Shown here piece by piece: positions 9,519-17,265 of a stretch of DNA of 64,000 bases. The stretch covers positions 36,680-100,679 of the forward strand of contig JACPYS010000016.1 of the NCBI GenBank assembly GCA_016195915.1. The letters are read 5' to 3'. The DNA comes from Betaproteobacteria bacterium. Lineage in GTDB: Bacteria > Pseudomonadota > Gammaproteobacteria > Burkholderiales > SG8-39. The notes beneath the pieces are model-generated. The model was given only the letters and a program-made list of their open reading frames with translations, made no database searches and had not been told where the DNA came from. The position numbers were made by a program, and so were the translations under genes. Numbering within the stretch: the first letter of the stretch is position 1; each line of letters opens with the position of its first letter.

Positions 9519-11297
9519 TTATCCAGGGCCACCGGCACCGCCCGGGCCCATGCCGGCGCCGCCACCCATGGCGCCAGGGCCGCCGGGACCCTTACCGCCG
9601 AAATCGCCGCCACCCGGCCCCTTCCCGAAACCTCCCCCCTTCATGCCGAACCCGCCCGGCCCTTTTCCGCCGAAGCCGCCGCCCCCGCCAGGTCCCTTTC
9701 CGGCGAAATCGCCACCTCCGCCGCCGGGACCCATTCCCGCAAAGCCCTCCGCCCCGGGTTTCGGCCCCATGCGCTGCAACTTGCGGTATTGCTCCGTGAC
9801 GATCGGGCGGCGAACCTTGTCCGGCGCCACCCAGCGATTCAGCTTAAGCTCGACCCGCCCGCCGGGCAGCTTCGTGTAACCCTCGCCTTCGATGACGAAA
9901 CAGTCGAACGTGCCCGCAGGGACGGTGATGTTCTCGCGGCGCGCAATGCGAAACTCGAATTCCGTTTCGTCCGCTCGCCCCGAGGGACCGATGATGCCGA
10001 ATCGAGTCGACCACTTCTTGCCGATGGCGTATTCGATCGGCGAATCCTGCCGCGGCGTGAAGCGCTTGCCGTCGGGCATCTTCACGGTGTTTCCGAGCCG
10101 GTCCAGGATGAACGTGCCGTTGTTGAACAGCACTTCGCCTTCGGTAATGCCCGTCACGGTGGTGCTGTATCTGCGGATTTCCGCGCGCGTTTCGCGATTC
10201 AGGCTGACATAGCCGTAACTGTCGCCGGTCTTGAAGTTCGTGTCTGCCGGCACGTAGCCCTGTGTGAATGGATTACCTGCGGCCGAAGCAATCTGGATCC
10301 TCTTCTCGCCCTGCTTCGCGAGCACTTCGTCGAGCCGCAACTGTGCGAGCTCGGAGAACTGCCCGCTTGGGAAGCGGCGCAGGAATTCCTCCAGCGGCGC
10401 GGGCGTCATGGATAGTTTGATCTTCTCCCACAGTGCAAGCTCTTCCTCGAACTGCTTGTCCTTTTCCGCTTCGCTAGGCGCCTGCAGGTTCTTCGGCGGG
10501 ATGAACCAGAAATCGTCCTCGAGCGAAGTGCTCTCCCAGGGAATCTGCGCGCCATTCGATTTCACGCGCACAGCCAGGCGCACGCGCTTGAACACGTCTT
10601 CGACTTTCGCCTCGGGAACCTTCAGCTCCCTCAGCAGGTTTTCCGTGTACAGGCCGTTCGCGCCATCGCCGTCGCTCGCCACGTTCCCCGGGCTCGTCGC
10701 ATACGCGAGAATCGTGCTCTGCGGCGCGTCCATCTGCGATAGGCCCTTGTGGTCCACTCCCTTCAAGTTCCCGAACGGGTTGTCGCGGCAGGCGTCCAGG
10801 ATGATCACGTTCATCGGGTTTGCGGCCTTCGTGAGGCCATCGAGCAGGCTGTTCACCTCCACGCCCTGCTTCTGAATATCGCCAATGGTGTCGATGTCGG
10901 CGTCCACCGGCAGCATGTAGTTGCGCCACGCGAGCTGAATGCCGTGTCCGGCGTAGTAAAAGAGACCCACGCATTTTTTCGCGGCGAGCGTCTGCACATA
11001 GGCCTGCACCGCGGCGGCCATGTCCGCCTTGCCTGCGTCCATCTTAAGCGTTACCTCGAAACCGGATGCTCTGAGCGCATCGCCGATCGCTTTTGCGTCA
11101 TTGGCCGGGTTCTTCAGCGGTGCTTCCTTGTACTTGCTGTTGCCTAGCACCAGCGCGACCTTCGGCGCGCGCAACAGCTTCATCGTGCCTTCGGACTGCG
11201 CCCAGACCCAGGCATAGGGCAACGGGATAAAAAGAAGCGACCCGGCCGCGATTCCGCCTCCCAGCACCCGGCGGCGGGTGAAACTGATTCCGCTCAT
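9519..11297 (-). CDS. Tat-exported caspase-like (C14) protein, paralog C, with glycine-rich tail
   Basis: 592 residues from ATG 11297 (GGGAGGAGGGGCG upstream). The signal has the twin arginines (FTRRRVLGGGIAAGS). The catalytic pair is His118 (FYYAGHG) and Cys170 (ILDACRDNPF). The adaptor reads LALWEKIKLS, LEEFLRRFPSGQF. The C-terminal domain VPAGTFDCFVIEGEG is followed by APDKVRRPIVTEQ and then by about 75 residues of nearly pure glycine with Pro, Lys and Phe (GPGGGGGDFAGKGPGG type repeats), not seen in A or B. The frame stops at TAA 9519-9521, 18 codons before the family-typical end. The caspase part is nearly identical in DNA to A and B, showing recent tandem duplication. Confidence 0.88.
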   Translation of the reverse strand: MSGISFTRRRVLGGGIAAGSLLFIPLPYAWVWAQSEGTMKLLRAPKVALVLGNSKYKEAPLKNPANDAKAIGDALRASGFEVTLKMDAGKADMAAAVQAYVQTLAAKKCVGLFYYAGHGIQLAWRNYMLPVDADIDTIGDIQKQGVEVNSLLDGLTKAANPMNVIILDACRDNPFGNLKGVDHKGLSQMDAPQSTILAYATSPGNVASDGDGANGLYTENLLRELKVPEAKVEDVFKRVRLAVRVKSNGAQIPWESTSLEDDFWFIPPKNLQAPSEAEKDKQFEEELALWEKIKLSMTPAPLEEFLRRFPSGQFSELAQLRLDEVLAKQGEKRIQIASAAGNPFTQGYVPADTNFKTGDSYGYVSLNRETRAEIRRYSTTVTGITEGEVLFNNGTFILDRLGNTVKMPDGKRFTPRQDSPIEYAIGKKWSTRFGIIGPSGRADETEFEFRIARRENITVPAGTFDCFVIEGEGYTKLPGGRVELKLNRWVAPDKVRRPIVTEQYRKLQRMGPKPGAEGFAGMGPGGGGGDFAGKGPGGGGGFGGKGPGGFGMKGGGFGKGPGGGDFGGKGPGGPGAMGGGAGMGPGGAGGPG

Positions 11298-11361
11298 CGC
11301 CCCTCCTCCCAAAGGAACGTTTTCGAAACTCTATCTCAGCTGCGACTGGAGTGGAAAGTAT

Positions 11362-12276
11362 TCATCCGCGTTCCGCCGCCTGCGCGCCCGACACGAGGTA
11401 CGGAAGCATGCGCAAGCGGAGGTCCTCCGGTACAGGTGCGGCGCGGAAGTTCTCGCGCGACACCATGCACACGCACCAGGCGGCGCGCAGCCGGTCCTCG
11501 CCGCCGCCGCGGCAGGCGATCGCGAGTTCGATCGAACTGCGCCCGATGCGCGTGACCCACAGGTCGAGCTCGAGCATTTCGCCCAGCCGGCAGGCGTGCA
11601 GGAATTCCACGCGGACCGCGACTGACGGAATGCTCAGCTTGCGCGCTCCCATCAGTTCCGGACCCCAGGGACAGGCGAGCGGTTCGGCGAACCAGTCCTC
11701 CAGCGCGACGTTGAACAGGTCGAAGAAGCGCGCGAAGTAGACGATGCCGCCGGGATCGCAGTGGAAGTAGCGCACGCGCTGCGGCGAGCGAAAGGCGCAC
11801 GCCGGGGCCGCACCGGGCAATTGCAGCTGCGTCCATGCCGAGCCCTGCGGCAGCGGCGGCTCGGGGGCGATGAACTTTTCCGCGCGCGCGCGCAGCGCAT
11901 CGGGAATGGCGACGGAGCGAAAACGATCCAGCGAAACCATCACCGTGCGGTGGCGCAGCCGCATGCGCTCTTCGCCCCCGGCCTTGACCAGGACCGTCAT
12001 GTCGATCGAGCTGCGGCCGATGCGCGTGACGTGGAGTTCGAGCGCGATTTGCTCGCCGAAACGGAAGGCGCGCCTGAAGCGGCCGTCGGTGGTCACCACC
12101 GGATTGCCCATGCGATGGCGCATGTGAAACTCGCCGAAGGGCATGCCCAGTTCCGTCTCGAACCAGTCCTCGACCGCGGCATTCAGAAAATCGAACACGT
12201 GAGGGAAATACAGGATTCCCGCCGGGTCGCAATGCGAAAAGCGGATCTTGCGCGGGTAAACGAATGGGGCGCTCAT
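11362..12276 (-). CDS. Tandem-hotdog acyl-CoA thioesterase
   Basis: 304 residues from ATG 12276, two 4HBT-type hotdog domains in one chain. Domain 1 has RFSHCDPAGILYFPHVFDF and AVEDWFETELG; domain 2 has RYFHCDPGGIVYFARFFDL and ALEDWFAEPL. The HCDPAGI/HCDPGGI segments correspond to the catalytic-Asp region of 4-hydroxybenzoyl-CoA thioesterase. Each half ends with a VTRIGRSSI strand. The duplication would give a pseudo-tetramer from two chains. Longer in-frame starts back to 12540 run over the neighbouring exporter and are rejected. Divergent from the EamA gene, with a 52-bp intergenic region. Substrate is not evident; an aromatic or thioester-degradation role is plausible. Confidence 0.85.
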   Translation of the reverse strand: MSAPFVYPRKIRFSHCDPAGILYFPHVFDFLNAAVEDWFETELGMPFGEFHMRHRMGNPVVTTDGRFRRAFRFGEQIALELHVTRIGRSSIDMTVLVKAGGEERMRLRHRTVMVSLDRFRSVAIPDALRARAEKFIAPEPPLPQGSAWTQLQLPGAAPACAFRSPQRVRYFHCDPGGIVYFARFFDLFNVALEDWFAEPLACPWGPELMGARKLSIPSVAVRVEFLHACRLGEMLELDLWVTRIGRSSIELAIACRGGGEDRLRAAWCVCMVSRENFRAAPVPEDLRLRMLPYLVSGAQAAERG

Positions 12277-12328
12277 CGATCTTTCAAACGCTTGTTCGCC
12301 GTGGTGGGCCGCATCATACAATCCCGCA

Positions 12329-13213
12329 ATGGCGCTCGCCCGGACCCCGGCCAGCGCGCGAGCCGCGCGCGGACTCCTGCTCGCGCTTGCCGCGGGCGTG
12401 ATCTTCCAGTGTCTCAACGTGACGGTGAAGCAGCTCGCGCACGAGCTGCCTCCAATGCAGGTGGCCTGGATGCGCTGGATCAGCGGCATCCTGTGCATCG
12501 CACCGTTCGCGCTCGCCTCGGGCTTCGCCGGCGTGCGCACGGCCGACCTGCGGCTGCACGGCCTGCGCGCGCTGCTGCACTCCGGCGGCTACGCGCTCTG
12601 GTACTCGGCGGTGGCGCTGATCCCGCTTGCCACCACCGCGGCGCTGTCGTTCACGGGGCCGCTGTTCGTCACGCTGGGTGCGGTGCTGTTCCTCGGCGAG
12701 CGCGTGCGCCGCTCGCGCTGGGTCGGCGTCGCCGCCGGATTCGCCGGCGTACTGGTGATCCTGCGTCCCGGGATGGTGGAGATCGGCGCAGGGAGCCTGA
12801 TGATGCTCGCTTCCGTTCCGCTCATCGCGGGCTCGAACCTCATCGCCAAGGTCGTGGTCGGGCGCGACACGCCGGTGCAGGTGGTGTTCTGGCAGAGCGC
12901 CCTTGGCGCGGTAATCTTCACACCGTTCGGCCTGTGGCTGTGGCAGGCGCCGGGTGCGATGCAGATGCTGCTCGCGTTGCTCGCCGGGTTCTTCGGCACC
13001 GCAGGCTATTTCCTCATGACCTGGGCTTACCGCCTGCTCGACATTTCCGCGCTCCAGCCGCTTTCGTTCCTCGGTATCGTCTGGGCGTCGCTCTTTGACC
13101 TCGTGTTCTTCGGGCACACCGCGGATGCCTGGACCTTTGCCGGCGCGGCCATCGTGGTGGCCGCCACCACGGGCATCGCGCACCGCGAGATGGCGCGTTC
13201 GCGAGCAGGGTAA
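12329..13213 (+). CDS. EamA/DMT family transporter
   Basis: 294 residues with ten hydrophobic segments in two EamA repeats, a typical length for drug/metabolite exporters of the RhaT/YdcZ-like superfamily. The first repeat opens with GLLLALAAGVIFQCLNVTVK and closes with FLGERVRRSRWVGVAAGFAG, the family hallmark at the TM4-TM5 junction; the second repeat ends with AGAAIVVAATTGIAHRE. Inner-membrane protein; direction and substrate cannot be predicted. Confidence 0.88.
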   Translation: MALARTPASARAARGLLLALAAGVIFQCLNVTVKQLAHELPPMQVAWMRWISGILCIAPFALASGFAGVRTADLRLHGLRALLHSGGYALWYSAVALIPLATTAALSFTGPLFVTLGAVLFLGERVRRSRWVGVAAGFAGVLVILRPGMVEIGAGSLMMLASVPLIAGSNLIAKVVVGRDTPVQVVFWQSALGAVIFTPFGLWLWQAPGAMQMLLALLAGFFGTAGYFLMTWAYRLLDISALQPLSFLGIVWASLFDLVFFGHTADAWTFAGAAIVVAATTGIAHREMARSRAG

Positions 13214-13233
13214 TTACAGCGGAACCGAGGGAC

Positions 13234-13620
13234 TCAGAGAAGCTTCGCCCCGCGTTCCTTCAGCAGTTCGCGAAGGATGGAGCGATGACAGCGCGACTCG
13301 ATTTCGCAGTAGCAGCCGACTGAAAAGTTGGCGTGCTTCGACAGCGTGGCGAGCAGGTCGATGCTGCGCGAGGCATCGCCCGCGTTCATCTCGGCGCGAT
13401 ATTTTCTGGCAAACGCGGCCCAGCGCGCGTCGGTGTCCGCTTCCAGACCCAGCTTCATGGTTTCGAGGCTCGGCGCGAGGTTGGGATACCAGAGGTCGTA
13501 CCAGTTCTGGCTGGCGAATTGAGTTTTCGGCACGCCCCGGGGTGGTCGCCGCACCGTGCCGATCCGCGGTCCTTCACCCGGTGTCCGCTCCGTTCCCAGT
13601 CTGACGACGCGAATGGCCAT
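13234..13620 (-). CDS. DUF488 family protein
   Basis: 128 residues. The pattern MAIRVVRLGTERTPGEGPRI, the middle NWYDLWYPNLAPS and the end LSVGCYCEIE-like segment (NFSVGCYCEIESRCHRSIL) are those of the YeaO-like DUF488 family, whose CxC(x5)C/H cluster is thought to bind metal. Role unknown. It is convergent with the EamA gene and stands alone. Confidence 0.8.
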   Translation of the reverse strand: MAIRVVRLGTERTPGEGPRIGTVRRPPRGVPKTQFASQNWYDLWYPNLAPSLETMKLGLEADTDARWAAFARKYRAEMNAGDASRSIDLLATLSKHANFSVGCYCEIESRCHRSILRELLKERGAKLL

Positions 13621-13673
13621 CTATCGTCTCCTCTTTCTTACCACTTCCGCGGCTGTCGCCGCATCATTACGCG

Positions 13674-14765
13674 TCACCGGCTTTCCACGCGCTTCAGGAA
13701 CGCGTTGATCGCAGGCACTGCCTTGCCGATGTGAACAGCGCTGCCGATATGCCCCAGGGGCGATGAAAAGGTAAACAGGTTCGCGCCCTTGATCCCGGCG
13801 GCGATCGGCTGCAGACCTTCCTTCGGCGGGAACAATTCATCCTCGTCCACCCCGACCACCAGCACCTCCGCTTGCACCTGCGGAAGTTTCGCAGTCACGT
13901 TATAGACCGCCATCGCGTTGTTGCGCCAGACGATGTCGTTGGCGTCCATCTTGTCACTGCCCAGCCCCGCGTCGGCCAGTCCCTTGAGCGCCTGTTCCTC
14001 GGTCCTGAACTGCGTCCTGTAGTACTCGGCGCCGAAGTACCAGAGATAGGTACCCATGAAGGCCCTGCGCATCGCCTCCTTCGGCTGTTCCTTGTAATCG
14101 CCGTCCCGATACGCCGGGTCGGTCGTGATCGTGTACGACATCACGCCGAAGATGCCGAGGTTGCGCCCATCGGCCCGCAGGCTCGCGGCGATCGGAACCG
14201 CCCAGTCCATCATGTCCGGATACTGCGTGATCCACTGCAGCGTCTGGTAGCCGCCCATGCTGATGCCCATCACCCCCGCGAGCCGCTTGATACCGAGCCC
14301 CTCGGTCACGAGCCGGTACTGGGCGTTGATCATGTCCCCGACCGTGTAGCGCGGAAATTTCGCGCCCATTCCCGACACCGATGGAGACGACGAACCGGGG
14401 CTGCCCAGCGCGGTCGGAAAGATGATGAAGTATTTCTGCGGATCGAGCGGTTTGCCGGCGCCGACGAGATCCTTGGCGAGCGCCACCGTCTGTGCGTAGT
14501 TGCCGCTCCAGCCGTGCGGGCTGACGACCGCATTGGCAATGTTGCCGTCGATGTCCTTCCTCGGCTCGCCGAGCGTTGCGTATTCGACCACCATGTTCCT
14601 GATCGACTGGCCCGATTCGAGCACGAATTCGTCGACCTTGAAGTACTTCGGCTCGAGCTTGATGCCCTGCGCGCACGCCGCGGTTGCGGCGAGCAGCAGG
14701 TACACCGCGGCCGTGACGAAGGCAAGCAAACGCGTTGTTGGCGTTTGAAGCTTCTCCTGACTCAA
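13674..14765 (-). CDS. Secreted alpha/beta hydrolase of the homoserine acetyltransferase (MetX) fold
   Basis: About 363 residues. A signal-type hydrophobic stretch (LLAFVTAAVYLLLAATAACA) is followed by an alpha/beta hydrolase core: VVEYATLGEP, SPHGWSGNYAQTVAL, nucleophile elbow GISMGGYQTLQW with Ser as nucleophile, late acid in VVGVDEDELFPP and His in SSPLGHIGSAVHIG. Fold and spacing follow MetX-like hydrolases, but a secretion signal argues against methionine biosynthesis. No ATG is usable; I place the start at TTG 14765. The region just upstream belongs to a truncated ParE-like toxin, so a deletion may have removed the original start and promoter. Confidence in the family is good, in the start poor. 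Confidence 0.8.
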   Translation of the reverse strand: MSQEKLQTPTTRLLAFVTAAVYLLLAATAACAQGIKLEPKYFKVDEFVLESGQSIRNMVVEYATLGEPRKDIDGNIANAVVSPHGWSGNYAQTVALAKDLVGAGKPLDPQKYFIIFPTALGSPGSSSPSVSGMGAKFPRYTVGDMINAQYRLVTEGLGIKRLAGVMGISMGGYQTLQWITQYPDMMDWAVPIAASLRADGRNLGIFGVMSYTITTDPAYRDGDYKEQPKEAMRRAFMGTYLWYFGAEYYRTQFRTEEQALKGLADAGLGSDKMDANDIVWRNNAMAVYNVTAKLPQVQAEVLVVGVDEDELFPPKEGLQPIAAGIKGANLFTFSSPLGHIGSAVHIGKAVPAINAFLKRVESR

Positions 14766-14844
14766 AACTCGGCCGCACGCGTCGATAGAACGACGCGCCC
14801 TTGTTGAAGTCGGCAGCGGTCGATGGGTGAAACTCAATCTTCAT
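14766..14844 (-). pseudogene. Truncated RelE/ParE-family toxin (N-terminus only)
   Basis: ATG 14844 overlaps the antitoxin stop (ATGA). The first 28 codons read MKIEFHPSTAADFNKGASFY then RRVRPSFE, the usual beginning of ParE-like toxins (EFHP..AADF..A..FYR). After this the frame runs into the secreted hydrolase gene in another register. About 70 residues of toxin are missing, so the toxin is dead. Confidence 0.65.
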
Positions 14845-15080
14845 TCCGCCGTGTCGCGGGTGCGACGGCGAAAATCCTCATGACCAAGCGCAGTGGTCTG
14901 TCCGGATTCAATCTCCGCGTCGCGCTCTCGCGCCAAGGCAATACCTTCGCGGTCCGCATCGGGATCGGAGAGCCACGCATTCGCTTCCTCCAGGCTTTCC
15001 CATGCCGAAAGCGCCAACCGCTCGCGGTTGCGGGGCGGCAAGCGCAATAGCTCTGCTTCAAGTTGATCGATGCTGCTCAT
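14841..15080 (-). CDS. Addiction-module antitoxin, Unstab_antitox (PF09720) type
   Basis: 79 residues from ATG 15080. The opening SSIDQLEAELLRLPPRNRER and the following LALSAWESLEE are typical of the putative addiction module component family, small acidic antitoxins paired with RelE/ParE toxins. The coupled toxin (ATGA overlap) is cut after 28 codons. This antitoxin is therefore an orphan or retains only a regulatory role. Confidence 0.8.
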   Translation of the reverse strand: MSSIDQLEAELLRLPPRNRERLALSAWESLEEANAWLSDPDADREGIALARERDAEIESGQTTALGHEDFRRRTRDTAE

Positions 15081-15214
15081 AGTCCAAAGTGTAGCATCGC
15101 GGAAGCCACGAACCGAGTTCATGCCCTCCCTCACGGATGCACGTGACGCAACGCACGACTTGGCGGTCAACGCCTGCCATCCGCCGACGGCCGATTCGCG
15201 CGCGCTATGGCACT

Positions 15215-16198
15215 CTATCGGATCACTTCGTCCGCCCGCACCCGCAACGATTGCGGAATGGTGATGCCGAGCGCCTTGGCGGTCTTGTCGTTGATGATCA
15301 ATTCGTATTTTGTGGGCTGCTGGATAGGGAGATCGGCAGGGTTGGCGCCCTTCAGAATGCGGTCGACGTAGGTTGCACTGGTCCGCCAAAGCTCGCGCAA
15401 ATCGAGGCCGTAGTACAACAGTCCCCCGGCCTCCACGAACCGCCTGGGAATGCCGATACTGGGAAGCTTGCGCTCGAGCGCGACACGGATGATCGACTCC
15501 ATGTGCGGTGCGAAAATGGCATCGGTCACCACATACAGCGCTTCCGGACGACCGCGCAGCACCATGTCGATCGCGAAGTCCTCGGGACGGCGGATGTCGA
15601 CATAGTGAATAGCGATACCGAGCGCTCCGGCAGCGCGGTCGGCATACGGCTTGAAAACCTGCAATCCGGGCGCGTCAGGATTCCAGATGATCGTGATGCG
15701 CGACGTGCGCGGCGCGGCGGCTTTGACGATCTCGACCATCTTGCCGGCGATCTCGGGCTGGTTGTACGTCGTGCCCGTGACGTTTCCACCGGGCCGCGCA
15801 AGGCTCGTTACGAAACCCGCCTCGACCGGATTTGAGACGCCCAGCATGACGATTGGAATGCTGCGCGTTGCCTGCAAAGCCGCCGCCACTGCGTAGCTCG
15901 GCGCTGCGACGATCAACGCGGGCTTCAGGGCGACGAGTTCCCGAGCGAACGTAGTGAGTCTCTCGACGACTCTATCGGCGAAGCGCCTTTCAAACAGCAG
16001 GTCGCGACCTTCGACATAGCCAAGTTCATTCAGCCGTGTCGTGAACTCCTGCATCACCAATCTGCTAAGAGGGTCACTTTCTGCGAAAAGCGACAGCCAT
16101 CCGATGCGCCGAGGTTGTTTGACAGGTTGCGCCGGTACGCGCGAGGCCGCGAGCATCGCCCAGGAGCCCGACGCAAGAATCAGCGCACGGCGCTTCAT
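15215..16198 (-). CDS. ABC_sub_bind family solute-binding protein
   Basis: 327 residues, signal peptide (ALILASGSWAMLAASRVPAQ), then the PF04392 type-1 periplasmic binding fold: RRIGWLSLFAES, LNELGYVEGRDL, ATRSIPIVMLGVSNPVEAGF, SLARPGGNVTGTTYNQPE, and the family-defining C-terminus QPTKYELIINDKTAKALGIT then IPQSLRVRADEVIR. Its ATG overlaps the stop of the upstream paralog by 4 nt, implying coupled translation. No permease or ATPase gene is adjacent; orphan receptors of this family are common in Burkholderiales and Bradyrhizobium. Ligand unknown. Confidence 0.9.
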   Translation of the reverse strand: MKRRALILASGSWAMLAASRVPAQPVKQPRRIGWLSLFAESDPLSRLVMQEFTTRLNELGYVEGRDLLFERRFADRVVERLTTFARELVALKPALIVAAPSYAVAAALQATRSIPIVMLGVSNPVEAGFVTSLARPGGNVTGTTYNQPEIAGKMVEIVKAAAPRTSRITIIWNPDAPGLQVFKPYADRAAGALGIAIHYVDIRRPEDFAIDMVLRGRPEALYVVTDAIFAPHMESIIRVALERKLPSIGIPRRFVEAGGLLYYGLDLRELWRTSATYVDRILKGANPADLPIQQPTKYELIINDKTAKALGITIPQSLRVRADEVIR

Positions 16199-17169
16199 TG
16201 AATTACCTCGTCGGCACGAACCAGTACGGATTTCGGGATGGAAATGCCGAGGGCCTTGGCGGTCTTGAGGTTGACGACCAGATCGAACTTGGTCGGCTGC
16301 TCGACCGGAAGCTCGGCGGGTTTCGCTCCCTTGAGGATGCGGTCAATGATCGCGGCAGTCCGTCTCACCAACGCAGCCTGGTCCTGCGAATAGGAGATCA
16401 GCCCTCCCTCAATCACTAGAAGCTTCGCTGTGTACACCGCTGGCAAACGCTGGCGCGCGGCAAACTCGATCACGCGCGCCCGATGCAAAACAATCGCGCC
16501 CGTCGGAACCACGTAGAGCGCATCCGGACGCGTCCGAGCGATAACGGTGAAAGCAGTTTCCACCTCCTCCAGGGTACGGACCGGCAGCAATGTCAGGCGG
16601 ATTCCCATCGCCTCGGCTGCGCGTTCGGTAGCGCGAATATACAGTTTCATTCCTGGGAATTCGGGCTCACCCAGGATCGTTATCCGAGCGACGCCTGGCA
16701 CGGCATCGCGGAGTACCTCGAGGATCTTCCCCGCCGTCTCGGGTCCCTGGAGCGTAGTGCCGGTGAGGTTTCCTCCCGGGCGCGCGAGGGACGCGACGAG
16801 CCCGGTCTCCACCGGCGCCATGGCGTACACCATGACGATCGGAATCGTCGAAGTCGCGCGCTTCGCGGCCAGGATCTCCGGATTTAGAAAAGCGACGATG
16901 AGATCGACTTTCTTCGCCACCAGATCGGCGGCAAGACCGGGGAGTCGATCCTCCCGACCTTCCGCGAACCGGTAATCGAACGCGATGTTCCGGCCCTCCT
17001 CGTATCCTAGCTCACGCAGCGCAGCGGAAAGCAGGGCAAATCTCTCCGGCAGCGGAATCGCCTGCGATAGGATGCCGATCCGGTGCGCCTTCCTGGCCGG
17101 CTGCGCCCAAGAGGCGAGCGGCGCGATGCCAAGGGCAACCAGTGCAACTCCCGCGTCACGCCTGTCCAT
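16195..17169 (-). CDS. ABC_sub_bind family solute-binding protein
   Basis: 324 residues from ATG 17169, signal GVALVALGIAPLASWAQ. Diagnostic segments are HRIGILSQAIPLPE, LRELGYEEGRNIAFDYRFAE, SLARPGGNLTGTTLQGPETA and the end KFDLVVNLKTAKALGISIPK, SVLVRADEVIQ. First gene of a two-gene unit with the next paralog (4-nt ATGA overlap). Although the two are neighbours they are only moderately similar, so this is not a recent duplication. Confidence 0.9.
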   Translation of the reverse strand: MDRRDAGVALVALGIAPLASWAQPARKAHRIGILSQAIPLPERFALLSAALRELGYEEGRNIAFDYRFAEGREDRLPGLAADLVAKKVDLIVAFLNPEILAAKRATSTIPIVMVYAMAPVETGLVASLARPGGNLTGTTLQGPETAGKILEVLRDAVPGVARITILGEPEFPGMKLYIRATERAAEAMGIRLTLLPVRTLEEVETAFTVIARTRPDALYVVPTGAIVLHRARVIEFAARQRLPAVYTAKLLVIEGGLISYSQDQAALVRRTAAIIDRILKGAKPAELPVEQPTKFDLVVNLKTAKALGISIPKSVLVRADEVIQ

Positions 17170-17265
17170 CGGATTTCCTTCCGGTCATCGCGAAGCCGCC
17201 TGCCACCGGGCTCGTTGAGCGGAGCACCCGGACAACGCTAGGCCGATCGCTAATCCACTCCCATG

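Larger units (their letters stand above)
6281..11297 (-). repeat. Tandem triplication of a caspase-like gene
   Basis: The three genes are arranged head to tail, in units of about 1.6-1.8 kb, and share long identical protein stretches (for example from KLLRAPKVALVLGNSKYKEA through the Cys motif). Spacers are about 160 bp (A-B) and 76 bp (B-C). Divergence is concentrated in the signal peptide and the C-terminal domain. Confidence 0.85.
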
